NCBI RefSeq assembly: GCF_900112285.1
Contig: NZ_FOKZ01000008.1
Span: forward strand, 1-64,000
Direction of reading: 5' to 3'
Length of the DNA: 64,000 nt
Source: Polaromonas sp. OV174
Lineage (GTDB): Bacteria; Pseudomonadota; Gammaproteobacteria; Burkholderiales; Burkholderiaceae_C
A model generated the notes under the pieces. That model made no database searches and had not been told where the DNA came from. It saw only the letters and a list, made by a program, of their open reading frames with translations. This document shows positions 8,639 through 16,239 of the stretch, one piece after another (within the stretch, counting starts at the first letter, position 1; each line of letters begins with the position of its first letter). The position numbers were made by a program, and so were the translations under genes.

Positions 8639-9832
8639 ATGTCCAACATCGCCCCCACCCCCTGGAAACTGGCGGCCCGCGCCGAAAAGATGAATCCCTC
8701 GGTGCTGCGCGAAATCCTCAAGGTCACCGAGCGCCCCGGCATCATCAGCCTGGCCGGCGGCCTGCCCTCGCCCAAGACCTTCCCCATCCAGGCCTTCGCC
8801 GACGCCTGCGCCGAAGTGCTGCACAAGGACGGCGCGGCTGCGCTGCAGTACGCCGCCAGCGAAGGCTACGGCCCGCTGCGCCAGGCCGTAGCCGACATGC
8901 TGCCGTGGAACGTCGACCCGGCGCAGGTGCTGATCACCACCGGTTCGCAGCAAGGCCTGGACCTGATCGCCAAGGTGTTAATCGATCCGGGCAGCCGCGT
9001 GCTGGTGGAGACGCCGACCTACCTCGGCGCGCTGCAAGCCTTCTCGCCTATGGAACCGACGCCGGTGAGCGTGGCCAGCGATGACGAGGGCGTGATCGTC
9101 GAAGACCTGGTCGCCAAGGCCAAGGACTCCCGCTTCATCTACCTGCTGCCCAACTTCCAGAACCCGACCGGCCGCACCATGAGCGAGGCGCGCCGCGCCG
9201 CCGTCTCCAGCGCCGCCGCAAAGGCCGGTCTGCCCATCGTCGAGGACAACCCTTATGGCGATCTGTGGTTCGACGAAGCGCCGCCGCTGCCGCTGAGCGC
9301 ACGCAACCCCGAGGGCTGTATTTATCTGGGTTCCTTTTCCAAGATATTGGCACCGGGACTGCGGCTGGGCTTTCTGGTCGCCCCGAAAGCGATCTATCCC
9401 AAGCTCTTGCAGGCCAAGCAGGCGGTGGACCTGCACACGCCCATCTTCACGCAGCGCATGGTGTCGGCCGTCATGAAGGACAACTTCCTGGAGCGCCATG
9501 TGCCCACCATACGCGCGCTCTACAAGCGCCAGCGCGATGCCATGGTGGCGGCACTGAAGCGCGAGATGCAGGGCCTGGACGTGCAATTCAATGCACCGGC
9601 CGGCGGCATGTTTTTGTGGGTGCGCCTGCCCGAGGGCATAGACACCGTGGCGCTGCTGCCCCAGGCGGTCGAGCGCAATGTGGCCTTTGTGCCGGGCGCG
9701 CCCTTTTATGCCGGTCAGGGCGATCCGCGCACTCTGCGCCTGTCTTTTGTGACGGCCAGCGTCGAGGAAATCGACACGGCGATCGCGGCCCTGGCCATGA
9801 CCGTGCGCGAAGCACTTGCCAACCCGGGCTAA
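8639..9832 (+). CDS. PLP-dependent aminotransferase (2-aminoadipate/multisubstrate type)
   Basis: A 397-aa fold-type I aminotransferase. It has the ISLAGGLPSP N-terminal signature, TTGSQQGLDL, PNFQNPTGRTM, and the PLP lysine in LGSFSKILAPGLRLGF. These are typical of the class I subgroup containing 2-aminoadipate and broad-specificity aminotransferases (LysN-like), closely related to the MocR aminotransferase domain but without a DNA-binding part. Start at ATG 8639; an in-frame TTG at 8624 is the alternative. It lies among amino acid exporters, so a role in amino acid turnover linked to overflow export is plausible. Confidence 0.85.
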   Translation: MSNIAPTPWKLAARAEKMNPSVLREILKVTERPGIISLAGGLPSPKTFPIQAFADACAEVLHKDGAAALQYAASEGYGPLRQAVADMLPWNVDPAQVLITTGSQQGLDLIAKVLIDPGSRVLVETPTYLGALQAFSPMEPTPVSVASDDEGVIVEDLVAKAKDSRFIYLLPNFQNPTGRTMSEARRAAVSSAAAKAGLPIVEDNPYGDLWFDEAPPLPLSARNPEGCIYLGSFSKILAPGLRLGFLVAPKAIYPKLLQAKQAVDLHTPIFTQRMVSAVMKDNFLERHVPTIRALYKRQRDAMVAALKREMQGLDVQFNAPAGGMFLWVRLPEGIDTVALLPQAVERNVAFVPGAPFYAGQGDPRTLRLSFVTASVEEIDTAIAALAMTVREALANPG

Positions 9833-9858
9833 AGCCTTTGTGACAAAACCGGCCCGCC

Positions 9859-10497
9859 ATGATCACTGCCACCACGCTGTCACTCTTTCTGTTCGCGGTA
9901 CTGGCGCTGTTTCTTTCGCCCGGGCCGAATATGGCCTTCGTGCTCTCGCATGGCCTGGCGCACGGGGTGCGCGGCGGCTTTGCCGCCGCCGTGGGCATTT
10001 CGGCGGCGGACCTGGTGCACACGCTATTGGCAGCAGGCGGCGTGACGGCGCTGGTCGCCGCCTGGCCGCCGTCCTTCGATGTGTTGCGCTATGCCGGCGC
10101 GCTCTATCTGCTGTGGCTGGCCTGGCAAGCCATGCGCCCGGCCATTCCGCGCAAGGGCCGGCCAGCGCAGCCGCTGAGCTTCGTACGCATAGCCCGCATG
10201 GCTTTGCTCAACAACCTGGTCAATCCCAAGGCCTTGCTCTTTTTCATGGTGTTTTTGCCGCAATTCGTCGATCAGGCGCGCGGCCATGTGACCTTGCAAC
10301 TGCTGCTGCTGGGCCTCACGCTGTCGGCGGCCGCACTGGTCTTTAACACCTTGCTCGGCGCCTGCAGCGGCCAGCTCGGCCGCAGCCTGCAGGCGCGCCC
10401 CGGTGCCGCCAAATGCCAGCGCGCACTGCTGGCCCTGGTCATGCTGGGCCTGGCGCTGCGCCTGCTGTTGCTCGAGCGCCCTAGCCCCAAAATTTAA
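9859..10497 (+). CDS. LysE/RhtB family amino acid exporter (2)
   Basis: A 212-aa membrane protein with the FLSPGPNMAFVLSHGL signature near its N terminus, NLVNPKALLFFMVFLPQF in the middle and about six hydrophobic segments, as in the RhtB subgroup. It lies 26 bp downstream of the aminotransferase gene. The C-terminal end is Arg/Leu rich. Its substrate is unknown. Confidence 0.9.
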   Translation: MITATTLSLFLFAVLALFLSPGPNMAFVLSHGLAHGVRGGFAAAVGISAADLVHTLLAAGGVTALVAAWPPSFDVLRYAGALYLLWLAWQAMRPAIPRKGRPAQPLSFVRIARMALLNNLVNPKALLFFMVFLPQFVDQARGHVTLQLLLLGLTLSAAALVFNTLLGACSGQLGRSLQARPGAAKCQRALLALVMLGLALRLLLLERPSPKI

Positions 10498-10549
10498 AAC
10501 CCGTCTTCAGCTTCTAGCCCCCTAGTGCAGCAAGACAAACAACCATGAA

Positions 10550-11488
10550 ATGCAAACGATGAAGCAACGCCTGTTCAAGCAAATTGACGTATTCACGGCA
10601 ACCCCCTATCTGGGCAATCCTTTGGCCGTGGTGCTGGACGGCAGCGGGCTGGATGACGCGGCCATGCAGCGCTTTGCCGGCTGGACGAATTTGTCGGAAA
10701 CCACTTTCTTGCTGCCGCCCACAGACCCGACGGCCGACTACCGCGTGCGCATCTTCACGCCGGGCGGCGAACTGCCCTTTGCCGGCCACCCCACGCTGGG
10801 CAGCTGCCACAGCTGGTTGCAAGCCGGCGGCCAGCCACGCAACAAAGACTTCATCATTCAGGAGTGCAAGGTCGGCCTAGTGAAAATTCGCCGCGAGCCG
10901 CTGGACACCGAAGGGCAGCGCCTGGCGTTTGCCGCCCCGCCGCTCAAGCGCTCTGCCCCCAGCCCCATGCTGCTGGCCCAGGTCGCGGCGGCGCTGGGCC
11001 TGAAAGCGCCGCAAATCCTGGCCGCGCAGTTGCTGGACAACGGCCCGCTCTGGCTAGGACTGCTGCTGGACAGCCCGGAAACCGTGCTGCAGCTCAACCC
11101 CAACCACCAGGCGCTGGACAAGCTGGAGGCCAAAGTCGGTGTCGCTGCGATTTATCCGCGCCAGGAAGCGCCCCCGCTGATTGCCCGCGCCAACCGCGAG
11201 GCGCGCGCCTTTGGGCCGGCCACAGCGGCGGCAGGCGTCGCACCGGATCTGGAAGTGCGAGCCTTTGCCGCCACCATAGGCATCAACGAAGACCCCGTGA
11301 CCGGCAGCCTCAATGCCAGTCTGGCCCAGTGGCTGATAGACGAAGGCTACCTCCCCGAGCGCTATGAGGCCTCGCAAGGCGTCTGCCTGGGACGGGCGGG
11401 CCAGGTGCAGCTGACACGCGATGCCGCTGGCCAGGTCTGGGTGGGCGGCGAGTCCGTTACCTGCATCGACGGCCAGGTCATGCTTTAA
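10550..11488 (+). CDS. PhzF family isomerase/epimerase-like protein
   Basis: A 312-aa protein of the PhzF/diaminopimelate-epimerase-like fold. Visible hallmarks are the FKQIDVFT start, NPLAVVLDG, the catalytic-Glu segment NLSETTFLLPP, RIFTPGGELPFAGHPTLGS, and the second-half GINEDPVTGSLNASLAQWL. Most members have unknown substrates; PhzF itself isomerises a phenazine precursor. It overlaps no neighbour but is followed within 3 bp by the glyoxalase-fold gene, indicating co-transcription. An ATG at 10559 is an alternative start. Confidence 0.88.
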   Translation: MQTMKQRLFKQIDVFTATPYLGNPLAVVLDGSGLDDAAMQRFAGWTNLSETTFLLPPTDPTADYRVRIFTPGGELPFAGHPTLGSCHSWLQAGGQPRNKDFIIQECKVGLVKIRREPLDTEGQRLAFAAPPLKRSAPSPMLLAQVAAALGLKAPQILAAQLLDNGPLWLGLLLDSPETVLQLNPNHQALDKLEAKVGVAAIYPRQEAPPLIARANREARAFGPATAAAGVAPDLEVRAFAATIGINEDPVTGSLNASLAQWLIDEGYLPERYEASQGVCLGRAGQVQLTRDAAGQVWVGGESVTCIDGQVML

Positions 11489-11491
11489 GCC

Positions 11492-12208
11492 ATGGAAAAC
11501 ACCGGCACCGCAGCCCCGCCCCTGGCCTCGCAGGTCGACCACCTGGTGGTGCTGGCCGGCAGCCTGGCCGAAGGCGTGCAGTGGTGTGAGGCCACGCTGG
11601 GCATCACACCCGGGCCGGGCGGCGAGCATGCGCTCATGGGCACGCACAACCGCCTCTTTGGCGTCAGTTCTGCCGCCTTCCCGCAGGCATACCTTGAAAT
11701 AATTGCTATCCATTCAGGAGCACCTTGCGCCCGTCCGGCGGGCGCAAAACGCTGGTTTGATATGGATGACCAGGCCATCCAGCTGCACTTGAGCCGCAGC
11801 GGCCCACAGCTGGCGCATTTTGTCGCCAGCACCAGCCGGGCCGAGGCCGGGGCGCGCGCCCTAGCCCGCCTGGGGCTGGACCGGGGCGAGTTGCTGGCGG
11901 CCTCGCGCATGACGCCGCAAGGCTTGCTGAACTGGAAGATCACCGTGCGCGAGGACGGCCAGCGGCTGTTTTTCGGGGCGCTGCCAACGCTGATCCAGTG
12001 GGGCGAGATTTATCCCGCACAAGCCATGGCCGACTCAGGCGTCACTCTGCAATCGCTGCAGGCCCGGCATCCACGGCCCGATGCGCTGCGCGCCGCCTAT
12101 CAGGCCATTGGGCTGACGGGCGTCGATGTGGCGCCCGGCCCACCCAATCTGATGGCCACGCTGCAGACGCCGCGCGGCCTGGTCACGCTGGAATCAAAGG
12201 GGATTTAA
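11492..12208 (+). CDS. Glyoxalase-like (VOC) domain protein
   Basis: A 238-aa protein whose N-terminal half (VDHLVVLAGSLAEGVQWCEATLGITPGPGGEH... GTHNRLFG) matches the Glyoxalase_3-like vicinal oxygen chelate fold. Its enzymatic role is unknown. It begins 3 bp after phzF and its stop abuts the next LysE ATG, so it is in the middle of a tightly packed operon. An ATTGCTAT segment at 11697-11725 within the gene faintly resembles the dispersed repeat but is not convincing. Confidence 0.75.
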   Translation: MENTGTAAPPLASQVDHLVVLAGSLAEGVQWCEATLGITPGPGGEHALMGTHNRLFGVSSAAFPQAYLEIIAIHSGAPCARPAGAKRWFDMDDQAIQLHLSRSGPQLAHFVASTSRAEAGARALARLGLDRGELLAASRMTPQGLLNWKITVREDGQRLFFGALPTLIQWGEIYPAQAMADSGVTLQSLQARHPRPDALRAAYQAIGLTGVDVAPGPPNLMATLQTPRGLVTLESKGI

Positions 12209-12841
12209 ATGTTAGCTCTGCAAGAAATGGCCTGGTTTGCACTCGCCGCGCTGGTGCTGGTGCTCACGCCCGGGCCCAACATGATTTACTGCATCTCGCG
12301 CACGTTGTGCCAGGGCCGCAGCGCCGGACTCATTTCGCTGGTTGGCGTGTTGCTGGGCTTTGTGGTGCACCTGCTGGCCGCCTCGTTCGGACTGACGGCG
12401 CTGCTGCTGGCCGTGCCGCTGGCCTTCGACACCATCAAGCTCGCCGGAGCGGCCTACCTGCTCTGGCTGGCTTGGCAGGCCGTCAAGCCGGGCGGACTGG
12501 CCCCCTTTGCCGCGCAGGCCTTGCCCCACGACCCGCCGCGCAAGCTGTTTCTTATGGGCTTCATGACCAATTTGCTGAACCCCAAAGTAGCGATGTTTTA
12601 CCTGTCGTTTTTCCCGCAGTTTCTGCACCCGGAGCGCGGCCAGTTGCTGCTGCAAAGCCTGCAGCTGGGCGCGGTGCAGATCACGGTGAGCGGCGTTGTC
12701 AATACGCTGCTGATTCTGGGCGCCGGCAGCATCACGGCCTTTTTGTCGCGCAGCGCAGGCTGGCTGCGCGCGCAGCGCTATGTGATGGGCAGTGTGATGG
12801 GCGCACTGGCCGTGCGCATCGCCATGGAGGAGAAAACATGA
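12209..12841 (+). CDS. LysE/RhtB family amino acid exporter (3)
   Basis: A 210-aa membrane protein with VLTPGPNMIYCISRTL and NLLNPKVAMFYLSFFPQF, hallmarks of the family, and about six hydrophobic segments. It starts directly after the VOC gene stop (TAAATG) and overlaps the dehydratase-like gene by the ATGA arrangement at 12838-12841. Co-expression with a Thr/Ser dehydratase-like enzyme suggests hydroxyl amino acids as candidate substrates, by inference only. Confidence 0.9.
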   Translation: MLALQEMAWFALAALVLVLTPGPNMIYCISRTLCQGRSAGLISLVGVLLGFVVHLLAASFGLTALLLAVPLAFDTIKLAGAAYLLWLAWQAVKPGGLAPFAAQALPHDPPRKLFLMGFMTNLLNPKVAMFYLSFFPQFLHPERGQLLLQSLQLGAVQITVSGVVNTLLILGAGSITAFLSRSAGWLRAQRYVMGSVMGALAVRIAMEEKT

Positions 12842-13815
12842 TGTTCAGCCGGGCACAAGTTCAAGCCGCGCAGCGCACAGTCTATGCCGCCATGCCGCCC
12901 ACGCCGCAATACGCCTGGCCACTGCTGCGCGAACGGCTGGGCATGCAGGTCTGGGTCAAACACGAAAACCACACGCCCACGGGCGCGTTCAAGGTGCGTG
13001 GCGGCCTGACCTATTTTTCCGACCTGGCGCAAGAGCAGCCTGCCGTGCGCGGGGTCATCAGCGCCACCCGCGGCAACCACGGCCAGTCGGTCGGGCTGGC
13101 GGCGCGCAAGCACGGCCTGGCCGCCACCATCGTCGTGCCGCGCGGCAATTCGGTGGAGAAAAATGCCGCCATGCGCGCCCTGGGCGCAACCCTGATCGAG
13201 CACGGCGATGACTTTCAGGCGGCTCGCGAGCATGCGGCCGGGCTGGCGCAACAAAGCGGCCTGCACATGGTGCCGTCCTTGCACACCGGTCTGATCAAGG
13301 GCGTGATGACTTACTGGGTGGAATTCTTCGAAAGCTTTGCCCCCGGCCAAGCACCCGAGGTGGTGTTTGTGCCGATCGGCCAGGGCTCGGGCTTTTGCGC
13401 CGCCGCTGCCGCCCGGGCCTACACCGGCGCACGCTGCAAGCTGGTGGGCGTGGTGTCTAGCCATGCCACGACCTACCTGGATTCGTTCCGCTCGGGCGCA
13501 GTGGTCGCCGCACCGGTCACGACCCGGCTGGCCGATGGCATGGCCTGCCGCCTTGCCGACGAGGAAGCGCTGGCGGTGGTGCTGCGCGAGGCCGACGATG
13601 TGGTGGCCGTCAGCGATGCCGAAGTCGCCCAGGCCATGCGCGTGCTGTTTGCCGACACCCACAACGTGGCCGAAGGCGCGGGCGCTGCGGCGCTGACCGC
13701 CGCCATGCAGCAGCGCAGCCGCTGGCAGGGCAAGGTGGTGGGCATTGCACTCACCGGCGGCAATGTGGACAGCGCCCTGTTCGCGCAAGTGCTGGCCGAC
13801 CAGGCGCCGGCTTAA
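12838..13815 (+). CDS. Threonine/serine dehydratase-like PLP enzyme
   Basis: A 325-aa fold-type II PLP enzyme. The Schiff-base lysine is in HTPTGAFKVRGG (about residue 52), the substrate loop is ATRGNHGQS, and the phosphate-binding/C-terminal loop is LTGGNVDSALF. It lacks the ACT-like regulatory domain of biosynthetic IlvA, so it is a short catabolic-type threonine dehydratase or a relative (for example hydroxyaspartate dehydratase or serine racemase-like). The frame is open far upstream, but ATG 12838 overlapping the exporter stop starts the family homology. It is the last gene of the operon; hairpins follow. Confidence 0.85.
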   Translation: MMFSRAQVQAAQRTVYAAMPPTPQYAWPLLRERLGMQVWVKHENHTPTGAFKVRGGLTYFSDLAQEQPAVRGVISATRGNHGQSVGLAARKHGLAATIVVPRGNSVEKNAAMRALGATLIEHGDDFQAAREHAAGLAQQSGLHMVPSLHTGLIKGVMTYWVEFFESFAPGQAPEVVFVPIGQGSGFCAAAAARAYTGARCKLVGVVSSHATTYLDSFRSGAVVAAPVTTRLADGMACRLADEEALAVVLREADDVVAVSDAEVAQAMRVLFADTHNVAEGAGAAALTAAMQQRSRWQGKVVGIALTGGNVDSALFAQVLADQAPA

Positions 13816-13840
13816 GCGCCGGCGCGCGCGCTGCAACAGC

Positions 13841-13868
13841 GCACCCACCCCAAGCCTGGGTCGGGTGC
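13841..13868 (+). terminator. Candidate terminator hairpin after the exporter operon
   Basis: GCACCC pairs with GGGTGC, with an inner CCCA/TGGG stem, 25 bp after the dehydratase-like stop. The following sequence (AGTCATTTCCTT) is only moderately T-rich, so intrinsic termination is possible but not strong. A second inverted repeat, GCGCCGGC...GCCGGCGC, spans the stop codon at 13804-13825. Confidence 0.45.
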
Positions 13869-13931
13869 AGTCATTTCCTTAGCCTCTTGTCTGCCTAACA
13901 GCAACACATCTAGCCAGGCCAAAAAAATACC

Positions 13932-13960
13932 TTCAAAAGCACAAAACTGCGCGCTATAGT
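13932..13960 (+). promoter_or_regulatory. Candidate promoter of the GTPase/Roadblock operon
   Basis: TTCAAA (13932-13937) and TATAGT (13955-13960) are separated by 17 bp, in an otherwise gene-free, AT-richer stretch upstream of the small ORF at 14035. Both boxes are imperfect matches to the sigma-70 consensus. Confidence 0.4.
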
Positions 13961-13968
13961 GGTTGTGT

Positions 13969-13986
13969 CACTTGTTTTTACAAGTG
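13969..13986. promoter_or_regulatory. Inverted repeat just downstream of the candidate promoter
   Basis: CACTTG-TTTTTA-CAAGTG: perfect 6-bp arms around a 6-nt A/T loop, placed 9 bp after the candidate -10 box, where the transcription start would be. It could be a repressor operator or an mRNA 5' hairpin. Confidence 0.4.
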
Positions 13987-14034
13987 TTGCCAATTTGCAT
14001 TGGTCAATGCCTAACCAGCACGAGGAGCACTGTC

Positions 14035-14133
14035 ATGTGGACCTTACCGCTTCGAACGCAACCCTCGGGCCACTGCGTCTGGATTGAGCCATTGACTTCA
14101 GGGTCCAGGGCGTCTTCACCGGGCGGCTTTTAA
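14035..14133 (+). CDS. Small upstream ORF (32 aa) coupled to the next gene
   Basis: ATG at 14035 is preceded by a strong GAGGAG Shine-Dalgarno at good spacing, while the longer ORF that follows has no such site of its own. The 32-codon ORF ends in TAATG, its stop overlapping the ATG at 14133. The product begins MWTLPLRTQ and contains CVWIEPL; I do not recognise it. It may be a leader ORF that drives coupled translation. Alternatively it is the true N-terminal part of the downstream protein, joined by frameshifting or split by a frameshift mutation or sequencing error. Confidence 0.5.
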   Translation: MWTLPLRTQPSGHCVWIEPLTSGSRASSPGGF

Positions 14134-14840
14134 TGCCTGGCACGGTCGCCGCGGACGGCCGCATGATGCTGAGCTACAGCATTGAGCAGCTGTCAGCCCG
14201 CGACGCCTTGCTAATGAAATCCCTGGTGCGGCTGCTGGACCACCGCACCCATCAGCAGTGGTCCTGCCAGTCTGGGCCGGCCGACCTCAAGGTCGTCGGC
14301 GACGACCCGGCCCAGCAAACAGCCCCGGCCACGAATCACGGCGAAGGCATCCCGGTATTGAGGCTGGATCACACGCAGCAGCCACATGAACATTTTTTGA
14401 AGATGCCGCTGCACGCCAATGAGCTTGAGCTCATGCTGAACAAGCTAGGCAAGCTGATTCTTCAGGCTGGCGCCCCGTCGCCAGCGCCGTCAAGCACCTC
14501 CCATAGCAACGATGCCGAGTACCGCCTGCTGCGATGGCCACCGGCCGCCTTGCTGGCGACACCGGCGCGCATCAAGCTGGCCACCCTCATGACCGGCCAG
14601 CCCTTGTCGCTAAGCGCGCTGCAGCATCGCTCGTCGCAAGCGCGGCAGGACTGCGCCGATTTTTTCCAAGCCTTGCTGCGCGCCGGTCTTTTGCAGGCCG
14701 TTGCCCAAGCCAGCCTGAACCGGCCACTGGCTTCCCCACCATCTAATAGTCAAAACCATGCGGAACGCCCGCGCCCGGCCCTGGGCCTGCTGGCACGCAT
14801 TCGCAGCCGGCTTGGACTGCAATCCCCAGGGCCAACATGA
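14133..14840 (+). CDS. Hypothetical protein, possible pseudo-receiver plus winged-helix-like region
   Basis: A 235-aa protein I do not recognise. Residues ~25-110 have features of a degenerate receiver-like fold: a DLKVVGDDP strand/acidic patch and, near the end, FLKMPLHANELELMLNKLGKL, which resembles the K-P...EL pattern of response regulator alpha5. No phosphoacceptor arrangement is convincing. A Pro/Ser-rich linker leads to residues ~130-195 (LLRWPPAALL... LATLMTGQPLSLSALQHRS... FFQALLRAGLL), which look helical and could be a winged-helix-like module. It overlaps the GTPase gene by ATGA, so it should work with it, perhaps as an input or effector. The receiver reading is inference. Confidence 0.6.
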   Translation: MPGTVAADGRMMLSYSIEQLSARDALLMKSLVRLLDHRTHQQWSCQSGPADLKVVGDDPAQQTAPATNHGEGIPVLRLDHTQQPHEHFLKMPLHANELELMLNKLGKLILQAGAPSPAPSSTSHSNDAEYRLLRWPPAALLATPARIKLATLMTGQPLSLSALQHRSSQARQDCADFFQALLRAGLLQAVAQASLNRPLASPPSNSQNHAERPRPALGLLARIRSRLGLQSPGPT

Positions 14841-15364
14841 GCGAGCACAAGATTCTTTTCACCGGCACCATGGGAGCCGGCAAAACCACGGCGATCGCAG
14901 CCATTAGCGAAGTCAAGCCTGTGAGTACCGATGTTCACAACACGGACACGTCGGTCAACAAGGCCATGACGACCGTGGGCCTGGATTACGGCGAACTGAC
15001 ACTGGACAACGGCGAAAAATTACGCCTGTATGGCACACCCGGGCAGCAACGCTTTGACTTCATGTGGAAAATCCTGTCACGTGGCGCGCTGGGCCTGGTC
15101 ATTCTGATAGACAACAGCCGCCCCGACCCCCTGGCCGATCTGGACCTCTATCTGGACGGCTTTTCCGAGCTGATCGCACAAGCGGCCTGCGTGGTCAGCG
15201 TCGGCAAAACCGAATCCCACCCACTCCCCGACCTGGATGCCTTCGCCCAACGCATGGAGGCCAAAGGAGTGCTCTGCCCCGTGCTTGCCGCGGACGTCAG
15301 GGACAAGGCGCAGGTGCTTCAGTTACTGGACCTGTTGCTGGTTCAGCTCGAATTCGCCAGTTGA
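14837..15364 (+). CDS. Small Ras-like GTPase (COG2229 type)
   Basis: A 175-aa single-domain GTPase. The P-loop is GTMGAGKTT (residues ~9-17). A Thr-rich switch I segment (STDVHNTDTSVNK) and the G3/switch II motif GTPGQQRFDFMWK are clear. The G4 motif, normally NKxD, reads VGKTES, so guanine recognition is modified as in some bacterial Arf/Ras-like proteins. Such GTPases in bacteria (MglA, Cvn-type) are usually partnered by Roadblock/LC7 proteins, and three Roadblock-like genes follow directly. It is probably a cytoplasmic switch for polarity, surface behaviour or signalling. Confidence 0.85.
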   Translation: MSEHKILFTGTMGAGKTTAIAAISEVKPVSTDVHNTDTSVNKAMTTVGLDYGELTLDNGEKLRLYGTPGQQRFDFMWKILSRGALGLVILIDNSRPDPLADLDLYLDGFSELIAQAACVVSVGKTESHPLPDLDAFAQRMEAKGVLCPVLAADVRDKAQVLQLLDLLLVQLEFAS

Positions 15365-15378
15365 AACCGAGACCGTTC

Positions 15379-15762
15379 ATGCACATCGAAAACCACATCA
15401 AAATCGCAGCCGAAGCCGTCATAGAAAAACTGATGGCAGACGTCAAGGGCATCAAGGCGGTCGTTATTTCAACCGAAGATGGCTTTGAAGTGGCCGCCCG
15501 CGTTGAAAACACCGCCCAGGTGGCGCGCCTGTCGGCCATGGCCAGCTCACTGGCGGCGCTCAGCGCGGTTGCCGGAGAAGAAAGCCAGCTCGGCAACTGC
15601 GACAACGTCACCATAGGCGCGGCCAACGGCCACCTCATCATGTTGCAGGCCCGCCATCACAAAGTAGGCCTGATCGTGAGCGTCATCACCGGCAAGGACG
15701 TGATCATCGGCCAGGCCTTGTACTTCGCCAAGCTGGCGGCCAAAACACTGCAGCAAGCCTGA
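15379..15762 (+). CDS. Roadblock/LC7 domain protein (1)
   Basis: A 127-aa protein with the Roadblock/LC7 pattern: N-terminal helix, KGIKAVVISTEDGFEVAARV beta hairpin, long helix with LSAMASSLAALSAVAGEE, then NVTIGAANGHLIMLQA and a strand GLIVSVITG. It is the best match to the fold of the three in this operon. Roadblock homodimers act as GTPase partners or GAPs (MglB for MglA). It lies 14 bp after the GTPase gene. Confidence 0.85.
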   Translation: MHIENHIKIAAEAVIEKLMADVKGIKAVVISTEDGFEVAARVENTAQVARLSAMASSLAALSAVAGEESQLGNCDNVTIGAANGHLIMLQARHHKVGLIVSVITGKDVIIGQALYFAKLAAKTLQQA

Positions 15763-15764
15763 CG

Positions 15765-16151
15765 ATGACCACCGTCGAAGCCTTCATTTATCAATTGGCC
15801 GCGTTCCCGGGCGTCGAAGGTTGCGCCTTGGTGGATGCGGACACCGGAATGGCCTGGCACCACGCCGGCAGCATGCCGGACATGGAACAAATCGGCGAAG
15901 CCTCGATTGAGTTTTGGCGGGTGCACAAGCGCCTGTCGTCGCACTTCAGGGATTTCGGCAACTTCAACTCCTCGGCCCACTCTTTTGCCAACCGCGTCAT
16001 TGCCCTGTTTCCCTGCAGCCGGGAACCGGCTCTGGTCCTGGTCTGCGTCGCCACCAAAGGCAACATCGACTGGGTCCGCTGGGGTGAAAAACTCGCCGGA
16101 CTCAAGCACGCCCTGGCCCTGCCCCGTGATCAACACCTTGCCGGTGGATAA
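15765..16151 (+). CDS. Divergent Roadblock/LC7-like protein (2)
   Basis: A 128-aa protein starting 2 bp after the first Roadblock gene's stop. FPGVEGCALVDADTGMAWHHAG resembles the Roadblock beta hairpin. A helix-rich middle with several aromatic and His residues, and a strand ALVLVCVATKGNIDWVRW, follow in the usual order. Similarity is weaker than for the first, so it is called a divergent member on fold pattern and context. Confidence 0.6.
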   Translation: MTTVEAFIYQLAAFPGVEGCALVDADTGMAWHHAGSMPDMEQIGEASIEFWRVHKRLSSHFRDFGNFNSSAHSFANRVIALFPCSREPALVLVCVATKGNIDWVRWGEKLAGLKHALALPRDQHLAGG

Positions 16152-16239
16152 ATGAGCTTCTTACCAGCCGCCACCCACGTTCCCGCCCGGGGGCTGCTGC
16201 TTTCTTACCATGGGCGGTACTTCAAATAGAAGGTTTCTG

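Noticed and set aside
11697..11725. Further copy of the dispersed repeat in the VOC gene
   Set aside because: Only a short ATTGCTAT-like core matches; block order is not preserved.
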